Of a stretch of 39,616 nt of DNA, positions 17,201 to 24,630 are shown piece after piece (the stretch's first letter is position 1; each line of letters opens with the position of its first letter). Where the stretch lies: the NCBI GenBank assembly GCA_020848835.1, contig JADLHJ010000109.1, positions 1-39,616 of the forward strand. Reading direction: 5' to 3'. The position numbers and the translations under genes were made by a program. The stretch comes from Candidatus Hydrogenedentota bacterium (GTDB lineage: Bacteria; Hydrogenedentota; Hydrogenedentia; Hydrogenedentales; SLHB01). Under the pieces are notes generated by a model. It saw only the letters and a list, made by a program, of their open reading frames with translations, searched no databases and was not told the DNA's origin.

Positions 17201-17824
17201 CCGAACGGCGGGACGGTTGTGAATGTAACTGACGACGCGTTTACGCAAATCACCCTCACCGGGGGCAAGACGATTCCGTTCTACGGCGTGAGTTACTCCT
17301 CGTTCTTCATCAATAGCAACGGTTTCGTATCGTTCGCGGAGGGATCGCAAGAATACGCGGAGACCTTTGATCTGCACTTCGCGCAGCCGCGTATTTCCGG
17401 GTTGTTCGACGATCTTGTGCCCAGCCAGACGAAGCCGATTCGTTATCAGCAGCTCACAGACCGCGCGGTTGTGACCTGGGTCAACGTGCCGGAGTTTGGG
17501 TTGGCCAATGCGAACAGCTTCCAGATCGAGATGTATTTCAACGGTGTCATCAAGATCACGCATCTGGACATTGCCGCGCAGGACGGGCTAGTTGGATTGT
17601 CGAAGGGCAACGGCACTTCGCCGGACCTTGTCGAAAGCGATATGTCCGCTTATGCGTCGTGCGCCCAGACCTTCACGCTCTCCGGTACCGTTACGGAAGC
17701 GGCAGGCGGCGCCGCGATCGCGGGCGTGACGATCACCGGGTTGCCCGGTTCACCCATCACGAATGCGAGCGGGTTCTATTCGGTTGTCGTGCCCGGCGGC
17801 TTCACCGGGACTGCGCAGCCGTAG
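14279..17824 (+). CDS. Secreted subtilisin-like (S8) protease, part before in-frame TAG
   Basis: 1181 residues before a TAG at 17822. The ATG at 14279 follows an AGGAAGGGG ribosome site and opens a Sec signal peptide (MLRTRFWGILLTVAGAATAL). An N-terminal prodomain-like part (to ~residue 230) precedes an S8 catalytic domain: Asp249 in VQVQDDGLD, His290 in DGHGQINAGI, oxyanion Asn403 in STGNDGPA and Ser509 in SSGTSHSTP. A KP-43-like beta domain follows (KITLAWTDAPGTPG, NNLNLEVEDNG), then an FN3 domain near residues 835-930 (TSRVRYGTSCG), a beta-rich region, and the start of a carboxypeptidase-regulatory-like domain (GTVTEAAGGAAIAGVTITG), cut by the stop. The frame continues open after the TAG, so the gene is one long secreted protease in origin; activity could remain because the catalytic domain is intact. 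Confidence 0.88.
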   Translation: MLRTRFWGILLTVAGAATALAGQLQFTNTPLYTASLPRITESEVGQKSNDAEPVTLIVQFSRPIRPGDVEGLERAGATVHNYIPDYAYLVSAPAGVAVQLGSLPGVVWAGLLPDYVKISKPLADRLSKTDASKAAASIVQYNVLSSDATGAKELEGRGFRILDARKTQMGWFQMRVDASLAKATDIASVNAVFRVEAAPEYELHGERGAQTMAGNLNAGGTAPTGPGYTTWLSANGLSGGNDVIVQVQDDGLDKGIATNAAGTAHPDILGRIAGIFNATSNPLGDSKDGHGQINAGIIIGNASIGTTDGAGFKLGQGVAPQARVYATKIFQNDFGPFDIGSNTLTDLARNAQNAGATFSNNSWGASVDGEYTTDSALYDALTRDADPNEAGNQPMVYFFSTGNDGPATQTIGSPATAKNVIAVGAAENSDNNGTDGCLVSASSSNSNKDIVDFSSRGPTEDSRFGVTVVATGTHVNGPASTATGYNGLGVCDQYFPNGQTDYARSSGTSHSTPIATGAGIIIDELFTEQLSAKAIPAHPSPAMVRAVLANTAKSLQGGNDGDGGTIGHVPNAVQGWGSVNLGTLLTFKNSLYISDQETVFTATNQIHELLLTRKDNTKPIKITLAWTDAPGTPGTVALVNNLNLEVEDNGTVYKGNVFSNGASTTGGTADSRNTIEAVYLNNPSQNALIVRVKAANIAGNGIPNFGGSLDQDFALFATNATSQTFAGQIHMAPEVVSCDDAVTVTVSDTDLQGFGTIEVDLSTSTGDAETMTLTETAADSGIFDGTIDTSTGTPAANGVLQVSNGATITATYEDADNGTGSPAQVQDTSTADCAAPQITNVQSGNIFSNQVTITFDTNEAATSRVRYGTSCGALNLSVQNSAASTEHELIVPGLTAHTQYFFVVDATDTAGNSATANGGSCFSFTTTDRPDFFTELFSDGSNDIDRQTLTFTPDAASISKYSVCRLGATLFPTDPNGGTVVNVTDDAFTQITLTGGKTIPFYGVSYSSFFINSNGFVSFAEGSQEYAETFDLHFAQPRISGLFDDLVPSQTKPIRYQQLTDRAVVTWVNVPEFGLANANSFQIEMYFNGVIKITHLDIAAQDGLVGLSKGNGTSPDLVESDMSAYASCAQTFTLSGTVTEAAGGAAIAGVTITGLPGSPITNASGFYSVVVPGGFTGTAQP

Positions 17825-19051
17825 AAGACCGGCTATTTCTTCAGTCCGTCATCACGCTCGTACACCAACGTGAGCGCGAACGCAACCGGCCAGAACTTCG
17901 CCGGTTCGCAGGCGGTGTTAAGCGTCACCCCGCTCTCGCAGGACATCGGTGCCGGTGCTGCAGACGTTGACTTCAACGTTCAGAACCTTGGTCAGGGCAC
18001 GATGAATTGGACCGCTTTGGTTGTGCTGGGCACCAATTGGGCAACACTTTCGGGCTCGCCCGGTACAAACAACGGCACATTCCGCGTGTCACTTCAAGCG
18101 AACAACACCGGCAATTCGCGCGAAACCACAGTGCGCGTTTCTTCCACTGCCGCGGGAGGAAGCCCGATCGATGTTTCCATCACACAAGCGCCGGCATCGA
18201 ACCTGTCGGTCACTCCTCCGACACGCAGCGTTTCGTTTGGCGCCGGCAACACGACATTTAGCGTAGCCAATTCCGGCGGCGGCACGATGAATTGGAATGC
18301 GACCGTGCTCAGCGGCGGCGATTGGCTCGAAATCACGTCGGGCGACTCCGGCACCGATTCCGGCACGATCAACCTGTCGTTCGACAAGAACACGGGCGCG
18401 CAAAGGACCGGTACGGTGCGCGTCACCAGTAATGCGACCGCGACCTCGCAGGTCGATGTGACCGTTGTGCAATCTCCCGCGCCGGACCTGCTGGTTACGC
18501 CTTCGCACCGCGATCTGACGGCCGGTTCCGGGACCACGACTTTTGACGTGTCCTTCTCCGGCGGGACAGGCAATCAATGGAGCGCGGAAGTGATCTCAGG
18601 CAACTGGCTAGGAATCACTTCAGCGGAAAGCGGAACAGACGCAGGGCAAATTGAAGTATCTTATGGGTCCAATTCGAGCGATACGCCGCGCAACGCGACG
18701 ATTCGCTTCACCTCGCCCGATGTGAAGAACGCGCCGGTGGATGTGACGCTGACGCAGAACGGCTTCACGAGTCTCAAAGTTGTGACGCCCAATGGCGGCG
18801 AGATCGTGCAGATCGGAAAACAATTGCGCATCAAATGGCAGTCGCAAGGATTGACCGGGACCATCCGCGTTGAGCTGTTCAAGAATGGATCGTTTAAGAA
18901 GACTATTCTTCAAGGGCAACTCAATGACGGCAAGCAGCGCTGGAGAGTTGATGGCGTGAAGAAGGGCACTGGGTATCAGGTACGCGTTGTGTCGGAAAGC
19001 AACGGTGTAATCTCGGATCTTAGTGACAGCTCCTTCGAAATTGTGAAGTAA
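17825..19051 (+). pseudogene. 3' part of the S8 protease gene after the TAG (BACON repeats)
   Basis: This continues the same frame as the protease for 408 residues without shift. The first residues, KTGYFFSPSSRSYTNVSANA, complete the carboxypeptidase-regulatory-like domain, in which related proteins usually read PSKTGYxFSPxSRxYTN; a TCG-to-TAG change explains the stop. Then come three BACON-type domains of ~90 residues, starting LSVTPLSQDIGAG, LSVTPPTRSVSFGAG and LLVTPSHRDLTAGSG, with GTMNW and DWLEIT/NWLGIT motifs. The last ~95 residues (VVTPNGGEIVQIGKQLRIKW) resemble a Kre9/Knh1-like surface domain. Independent translation could begin at GTG 17870, but no ribosome site or signal peptide supports it. 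Without readthrough this part is lost. It ends just before a strong terminator. Confidence 0.75.
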
Positions 19052-19064
19052 AGTAAGAACGATT

Positions 19065-19102
19065 GTGGAGGGCGGACTGTTCAATCCGCCCTCCACTTTT
19101 TT
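19065..19102 (+). terminator. Rho-independent terminator of the protease gene
   Basis: GTGGAGGGCGGA (19065-19076) pairs perfectly with TCCGCCCTCCAC (19085-19096) across an eight-base loop and is followed by six T (19097-19102). The T-run overlaps the stop codon of the convergent sialidase-like gene. Reading the other way there is no comparable T-run. Confidence 0.9.
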
Positions 19103-20657
19103 AGTTTGGACGTTCTTTTGTCACCAGCCATTTTTCATCGAAGGTGACGTGCTTGATGCTGAAGCGGCGGTAGGTGTAGGTCAAATGGATCATGCCGTCG
19201 GACGATTGGATGATACAGGGATATGAGAATTCGCCCCAATCCTGTTCGATCACTTTCGTGTCATCCCAGGTTTTCCCGTCGTCTGTCGATTGAATGATAT
19301 TGAACGGTGTGCGGTCCCATTCGGGCGTGTTGTTGTACGCGAGCAGCACGCGGCCACTTTTCAGTTTCGTTGCAGCGATGCCCGAATCAGGGCAATTCAA
19401 CTCCGTGTCGCGCGGCGTGGTCCACGTGACGCCGCCATCGCTCGATACGCTTTCCTTCACCTTAGGATGGCCGCGCATGAGGCTGAGCAGTTCGCCGTTG
19501 TCGCGCTGAATTACGGTGGGCTGTTCGCCGCCGGGCATGAGGCCGATGCGTTTCCAATTCGTGTTGTCAGGTTCGAGCACCATCAAAAAGCCGGCGTAGA
19601 CGCTGTCCACATGCCCGCTAATCGGCAATGCGAAGCGACCGTCCTTCATCGTGAATGGTGCGTTGCGCGGCAACCACGCCAGGCTGTTCGCAATCTCTTC
19701 GTCCTTCGTCCAGGTTTTGCCATTGTCTTTGGACGTGCGCACCATCAAGCGGCAACTGGACCAACCGGAGCCGCGGCGTGTGGGCCTACTGCCTTCCATG
19801 CGGCCCCACATGATCCACACGCGTTTGTCCGGAGCGGTAAAGATCACAGCATTTCCCGGAGGCGCTTCGGGATTCCACACGATACGCTCGGGCGTGGTCC
19901 AGATGCGTTGGCCCTTCGGCAAACGTGCGAGATAGAGCGCCTGATCGTCCGCGGATTCGTAGGTGCCCGCATACCACAGGCAGAGGATGTCGCCATTGGG
20001 TGCTTCGGTAATCGTCGAACAATGGTGCACCGCGACACCTGGGATCTTGTTAAAGATTAGTTCCGAAGAGAATGCGAAACTGCCGTAGGGATCGGGGATG
20101 TCTTTCTTCACGCCGGGCTTGTCGATAGGCGTGCCCTGCAGTGGTGTGCTCGCGGTTTTGATTGTCTCTTTGGCCAGCAGCGATACAATCGCGGGCTGCA
20201 ATCCTTCCGCTTCCGTGCCCACCGCGCCGTGATAAATGACTTTGCCTGTTTCATCGAGCAGGAAGAATTCGGGTGTTACCGTTGCGCCGAATTGCTTCGC
20301 GACGCGCTTGGACGGGTCGCGGTAGATCGGAAAACGACAACCTTTGTTCTGAGAGAAGGTGCGCAACTCTTCGCCATTTTCCTGCGGGTTTGAAACAACA
20401 CCGACGAAAAGAATTTCATCTTCGCGGTATTTCTCGTGCAGCGCGTTGAAAGTGTCGTACGCCGCAAACGTTGCGTCGCAGCGCGCGGAAAGAAACACGA
20501 CGACCGTGCCGCGCCGATCGGCGTAGTTCTCCATCGTGCGTTGAAAACCATCGAGTGTTTCAAACGACACCGGGCCTGCCGTGTCGCCAATGTTTGGCGC
20601 ACCCATAGCTTGCAGGCAAGCAAACATAAGAACCGACATCAAGTAACACAATCGCAT
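19101..20657 (-). CDS. Peroxiredoxin-like domain fused to a sialidase-like (BNR) propeller
   Basis: 518 residues from the ATG at 20657, preceded by GGAG; the frame upstream lacks a ribosome site. A signal peptide (MRLCYLMSVLMFACLQAMGA) leads to an AhpC/TSA-type domain at about 20-170: NIGDTAGPVSFETLDG, VVVFLSARCDATFAAYDTF with one active-region Cys, and the VTPEFFLLDETGKVIYHG strand. Residues ~200-510 are a BNR/sialidase-type propeller with Asp boxes SKDNGKTW, SSDGGVTW and STDDGKTW and a FNKIPGVAVHHCSTI opening (KIP in place of the usual RIP). Such propellers cleave or bind glycans outside the cell. The joining of a redox domain to a sialidase-like one in a single chain is unusual. It diverges from the DUF4038-type gene with 99 bases between starts. 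Confidence 0.82.
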   Translation of the reverse strand: MRLCYLMSVLMFACLQAMGAPNIGDTAGPVSFETLDGFQRTMENYADRRGTVVVFLSARCDATFAAYDTFNALHEKYREDEILFVGVVSNPQENGEELRTFSQNKGCRFPIYRDPSKRVAKQFGATVTPEFFLLDETGKVIYHGAVGTEAEGLQPAIVSLLAKETIKTASTPLQGTPIDKPGVKKDIPDPYGSFAFSSELIFNKIPGVAVHHCSTITEAPNGDILCLWYAGTYESADDQALYLARLPKGQRIWTTPERIVWNPEAPPGNAVIFTAPDKRVWIMWGRMEGSRPTRRGSGWSSCRLMVRTSKDNGKTWTKDEEIANSLAWLPRNAPFTMKDGRFALPISGHVDSVYAGFLMVLEPDNTNWKRIGLMPGGEQPTVIQRDNGELLSLMRGHPKVKESVSSDGGVTWTTPRDTELNCPDSGIAATKLKSGRVLLAYNNTPEWDRTPFNIIQSTDDGKTWDDTKVIEQDWGEFSYPCIIQSSDGMIHLTYTYRRFSIKHVTFDEKWLVTKERPN

Positions 20658-20756
20658 GGACTCCGCTCCCAAGTTTTGTCTCAATGCCGCATTCTATCCG
20701 CGAGCCGAGACGTTTTGCTATTGTGAATGCGTAAACCCATCAGGACGAGGTGCGCG

Positions 20757-22463
20757 ATGTCATCTATTTCACGCAGGGAATTTGTGGGTATTGCGACAGC
20801 CGGTGTTGCCGCGGCTGCCGCGCGCGCGGGGGACAGTCCTGCCAGCTCGGCTCCTGCCTTGCGCGCTAAACCGGGCGACAATCCCATCATTGAACGTAAC
20901 ACCGTCATCACGCTTTCGGTTACCGCCGCAGGTACATACCAAGACCCATACAACGACGTAGACGTGGATTTCATTGTCACGGCGCCGAATGGAGAACAGC
21001 AGGTTGTTCCCGGATACTACGATTCTGGCCAGACCTGGAGCTGCAATTTCTGCGGTACGGATGTTGGCACCAATGTCATCAAGACGCGCTGCAGCGTTGC
21101 GTCCGATTCAGGGCTGCACGGCCGCCCGTTTACGGTCGATGTAAAGGCATATCAAGGCACCAATCCCTTATACGGCAGTGGTCGTTTGCGCAGTGCGGCC
21201 GACAAGCATCACCTCGAACATATGGATGGCACACCGTTCCTGTGGATCGGCGATACATGGTGGATGGGGCTCTGCGCGCGGCTTAACGACGATAACTTCG
21301 CCGCGCTGCTACGAGACCGAGCCGCCAAAGGTTTTTCGCTTGTCCAAATCATCGCTGGGCCCTATCCCGACATGGACGCGTGGGACCCGCGCGGCGCTGG
21401 GCCGAGTGGCTTCCCCTTCGAGCAAGACTTTGCGCGCGTGAACGCTTCATACTTCGCAGACGCGACGCGGCGTATTCAGGCCATCGTCGATGCGGGCCTC
21501 GTGCCCTGTATCGTGGGCATGTGGGGCTATTACCTGCCACAGATCGGGCTCGATAAAGTGAAGCGCTTCTGGCGAAATCTCGTCGCGCGCTTCGCGGCGT
21601 ATCCCGTCGTATGGTGCATCTGCGGCGAAGCGACGATGCCGTATTACCTATCGGAAAAGAAAGAAGAAGACGCCGCGGCGCAGAAAGCGGGGTGGACGGA
21701 AGTGATGCGCTATGTGCGGGAGATCGACGGATACCACAATCCCATCACGATCCACCCGACGCAATACGGCCATGAACAGGTGGATGACCCGTCATTGATG
21801 GATGTCGATATGTTGCAGACCGGCCACAGCGATATTGAAACCATCCCAAACGTGATCAAATCCGTCCGCACCGCCCTCGCGCACGAGCCGAAGTTGCCTA
21901 TCGTGAATGGTGAGGTAAATTATGAAGGGATCATGGGACGCTGCTGGCAAAACATCATCCGCTTGTCGTTCTATCATTCGATGCTGAATGGCGTATCAGG
22001 CTTTACGTATGGCGCGAATGGCATCTGGCAGGTGAACGAACAAGGAAAGCCTTATGGACCGTCGCCTCACGGGCGCGCCTGGGGCAACACGCCGTGGGAC
22101 GAAGCGATGAATCTGCCGGGCTCGCGGCAGGTGGGTCTCGGCGGAAAATTCTTTGCGCGTTTTGCATGGTGGGAATTGCAGCGCCAGCCCGATTGGTACG
22201 ACGAGTCGAAAAAAGAGAATGATGCTTACGGCGTAGTTGTCGCGGGCATCCCGCGCAAGCTGCGCATCGCATATGCGCCCATGTGCTGGAATCCACCGAC
22301 TATAAAAGCGATTGAAACTGACCTCCAATATTCGGCGTATTATTTCGATCCGATTACCGGCAATGAAATTGCACTCGGACCCATTAAGCCCGACGAAAAT
22401 GGAAATTGGACTCCGCCGTTCCCACCCGAAGTGCATGATTGGGTAATTTTCCTACAGGCGTAA
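20757..22463 (+). CDS. Tat-exported DUF4038-type putative glycoside hydrolase
   Basis: 568 residues from the ATG at 20757, which has GAGG nine bases upstream. MSSISRREFVGIATAGVAAA is a Tat signal. Residues ~45-140 look like a DUF5060 beta domain (VDFIVTAPNGEQQVVPGYYD). A TIM-barrel of the DUF4038 type follows (GTPFLWIGDTWWMGL, RAAKGFSLVQIIAGPYPDMD), with candidate acid/base Glu in VVWCICGEATMPYY and nucleophile Glu in LPIVNGEVNYEG. The C-terminus (LQYSAYYFDPITGNE, PEVHDWVIFLQA) is the usual closing beta domain. Relatives include GH140 apiosidases; the real substrate is unknown. The stop lies one base from the stop of the convergent flhG, with no terminator visible between them. Confidence 0.85.
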   Translation: MSSISRREFVGIATAGVAAAAARAGDSPASSAPALRAKPGDNPIIERNTVITLSVTAAGTYQDPYNDVDVDFIVTAPNGEQQVVPGYYDSGQTWSCNFCGTDVGTNVIKTRCSVASDSGLHGRPFTVDVKAYQGTNPLYGSGRLRSAADKHHLEHMDGTPFLWIGDTWWMGLCARLNDDNFAALLRDRAAKGFSLVQIIAGPYPDMDAWDPRGAGPSGFPFEQDFARVNASYFADATRRIQAIVDAGLVPCIVGMWGYYLPQIGLDKVKRFWRNLVARFAAYPVVWCICGEATMPYYLSEKKEEDAAAQKAGWTEVMRYVREIDGYHNPITIHPTQYGHEQVDDPSLMDVDMLQTGHSDIETIPNVIKSVRTALAHEPKLPIVNGEVNYEGIMGRCWQNIIRLSFYHSMLNGVSGFTYGANGIWQVNEQGKPYGPSPHGRAWGNTPWDEAMNLPGSRQVGLGGKFFARFAWWELQRQPDWYDESKKENDAYGVVVAGIPRKLRIAYAPMCWNPPTIKAIETDLQYSAYYFDPITGNEIALGPIKPDENGNWTPPFPPEVHDWVIFLQA

Positions 22464-22464
22464 A

Positions 22465-23340
22465 TTAGGCGTTGCTGGCGAGCCCCAAATTTTCCGCGAT
22501 GCGGCGGAAGAAGCTGGGCTTGGTGTCGTCAGCGTGAGTGCGGTGTTGGAGTAGGCGCGCGGCGATGTCTTGCACGCATTTTGTGGCGGGGGCATTGGGG
22601 AAGCGCAGCGAGAAGGGTTGCGATTGCATGACCGCTTGCTGCACGTGGGGATCGCGGGGCACGTGGCCCATGTACGCGAGGCTGCGGCCAAGGAATTGTT
22701 GCGCGACATGCGCAATTTTCTGCGCGACGGCTTGGCCTTGTTGTTCGTTCAAGGCTTGATTGATGATGAGGCGGAACAAGGCGTCGTCGCGCTGCTGGAA
22801 AATCGTTTTAATCATTGCGTACGCATCAACAATGGATGATGGCTCCGGCGTAGTGACCAATAACACTTCATCCGCTGCCGCTGCGAATGCGGTGACGTTT
22901 TGGCCGATACCCGCCATCGTGTCGATGATAATGAAATCGGAATATTGTTGAAGCTCTTCGAGACCGGCGAGCACATTCTGGCGCGCGGTGGGACCGAGGT
23001 CTGCGAAACGCGCGATTCCGGAACTGCCGGGGACGACCTGCACGCCGCCGGGACCGGTGACGAGAATGTCGAGCATTTTCTTTTCCCCGGTGACGACGTG
23101 TTGCAGGTTGTAGAGTGAGTTGAGGCCGAGCAACACTTCGACATTCGCGAGCCCGAGGTCCGCATCGAGTACCGTTACGCGTGCGCCGCGTTGCGCGAGG
23201 GCTATGGCGAGGTTAACGCTCGTATTTGTCTTGCCGACGCCGCCCTTGCCGCTGGTGACGGCGAGCACACGCCCGTTGCGCTGGTTCTGCCGCACGAAAT
23301 CCCGCAAGTGGTTTGCCTGATTCGCCACGTTACTACTCAC
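22465..23340 (-). CDS. flhG: FlhG (YlxH), MinD-like ATPase for flagellum number
   Basis: 291 residues from a GTG at 23340 that overlaps the FlhF stop as GTGA; the longer upstream frame is only the shadow of flhF. The N-terminus QANHLRDFVRQ is the short helix that in FlhG homologues activates the FlhF GTPase (DQAxxLR motif). A deviant Walker A, GKGGVGKTNTS (residues 31-41), is followed by DADLGLANVEVLLGL and FIIIDTMAGIG, the MinD/ParA switch motifs. FlhG binds ATP at the membrane and limits the number of flagella with FlhF. It is the last gene of the flagellar run. Confidence 0.93.
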   Translation of the reverse strand: MSSNVANQANHLRDFVRQNQRNGRVLAVTSGKGGVGKTNTSVNLAIALAQRGARVTVLDADLGLANVEVLLGLNSLYNLQHVVTGEKKMLDILVTGPGGVQVVPGSSGIARFADLGPTARQNVLAGLEELQQYSDFIIIDTMAGIGQNVTAFAAAADEVLLVTTPEPSSIVDAYAMIKTIFQQRDDALFRLIINQALNEQQGQAVAQKIAHVAQQFLGRSLAYMGHVPRDPHVQQAVMQSQPFSLRFPNAPATKCVQDIAARLLQHRTHADDTKPSFFRRIAENLGLASNA

Positions 23341-24629
23341 TTTCCCGCAAGGTTTGCCGCCGCGCCGCCGGACAACAATTGTGCCACGGTTGCGGGCTGC
23401 GCCAAAAGCAAATCGTCGGGCACGTTCTGGCCCGTGCTGAAGTAACTGAGGGGTAGCCCGCATTCGAGTGCGAGGCTGTAGAAATGTCCGAAGCGCCGCG
23501 TCTCGTCGAGTTTGGTGAAGTAGAGCGCGGTCGGTTTGACGATGGAGAAATTCTCGACGATGCAGCGCGCGTCTTCGAGCGGCGTGCTCGCGCCGAGCAC
23601 GAGAATTGTCTCGTGCGGATCGGCGGCGGTGAGAATTTCGCGCAGATCGCGAAGCTGGCCTTTGTTAAATTGGCTCCCGCCTGCCGTGTCGATCAATACA
23701 AGATCACAATCGCGTGTGGCGTCTAGCGCTTTTTTCATTTCTGCCGCGTCATTGGCGACATAGAGCGGAATCCCGATGATGTTCGCATAGACGCGCAACT
23801 GCTCCGGCGCTGCGACGCGATAGGTGTCTGCTGTGATCAATGCTACGCGCGCGCGATTCGTCACTGCATAAGTTGCCGCGAGCTTTGCGAGATTGGTCGT
23901 TTTGCCGACGCCCGTGGCACCCGCTAAGGCGACACGTTTGCAGGTACCTGCGCTAAGGCCGATGCCACCAGTTACATGAACCGTCTTGCGAATTTCGATG
24001 TCGAGGCGTTGTTGGAACACGCGCGGATCACGCAACAGCTCTGCATCGCAGGTGCGAACGACGGCGGATAACAATCCGGCGGCGATCTTGCGCGACACGC
24101 CGATATCGATCAGGCGCTTGTAATGCGGCGCGCATTCCGTTGGTACTGCCGCGCCCGGTGCTTCGGCGACGAGTACCTGCACGAGTTCTCGCAGTTCGCG
24201 CACTTCGCGGTGCAACGGATCGATTGGCGCAGCCTGTTCTTTCGCGCGCTTAAACGGCAGGACGGGACTCGCTTCGGCCTGCGCGGGTTGCGCGCGGCGT
24301 TGCGCGACACGTTGCTGTGCGTCACTCACAATCTTTTGGAAGTACGCAACCGATTCCGCAACGTTTTCGTCCGATGCCACGCGCGTACTCTGCGCGGTTT
24401 CCGCATAACTGCGCACCGCCGTTTGTGCAGGTTGCAACACAGTGCGATTGGCTTTGGGCGCGGCCGCAGCGGTTACCTCAATCACTTTCTTGCCAAAGAA
24501 TCCCAAGATCCCCTCCTCGCGTACTTGCGCCGTGCGCAGCACGATGGCGTCGCTTCCCAATTTCTCGCGCATGCGGTGATACGCTTCATTCAGCGACGCG
24601 CCGCGAAATCTGTGGAATTCTTGCGACAC
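23337..24629 (-). CDS. flhF: FlhF, SRP-type GTPase for flagellum placement
   Basis: 430 residues, normal length. The N-terminal B domain opens FRGASLNEAYHRMREKLGSDA and contains GFFGKKVIEV; a basic, Gln/Ala-rich linker follows (about 60-135). The NG domain has G1 GATGVGKT (237-244), ITADTYRVAAPEQL (G2 region), G3 DTAGGS (315-320) and G4 TKLDE (372-376). In SRP-type GTPases G3 is usually DTAGR; here Arg is replaced by Gly. FlhF marks the pole where the flagellum is built and is controlled by FlhG. The start is GTG at 24629, one base after the flhA stop; the stop overlaps the flhG start. Confidence 0.93.
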   Translation of the reverse strand: MSQEFHRFRGASLNEAYHRMREKLGSDAIVLRTAQVREEGILGFFGKKVIEVTAAAAPKANRTVLQPAQTAVRSYAETAQSTRVASDENVAESVAYFQKIVSDAQQRVAQRRAQPAQAEASPVLPFKRAKEQAAPIDPLHREVRELRELVQVLVAEAPGAAVPTECAPHYKRLIDIGVSRKIAAGLLSAVVRTCDAELLRDPRVFQQRLDIEIRKTVHVTGGIGLSAGTCKRVALAGATGVGKTTNLAKLAATYAVTNRARVALITADTYRVAAPEQLRVYANIIGIPLYVANDAAEMKKALDATRDCDLVLIDTAGGSQFNKGQLRDLREILTAADPHETILVLGASTPLEDARCIVENFSIVKPTALYFTKLDETRRFGHFYSLALECGLPLSYFSTGQNVPDDLLLAQPATVAQLLSGGAAANLAGK

Positions 24630-24630
24630 G

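Noticed and set aside
19290..20060. Plus-strand open frame of 256 codons
   Set aside because: Antisense to the sialidase-like propeller, which has clear Asp boxes.
23341..23463. N-terminal extension of FlhG
   Set aside because: It lies inside flhF in another frame; the GTGA overlap and the conserved QANHLRDF start support 23340.
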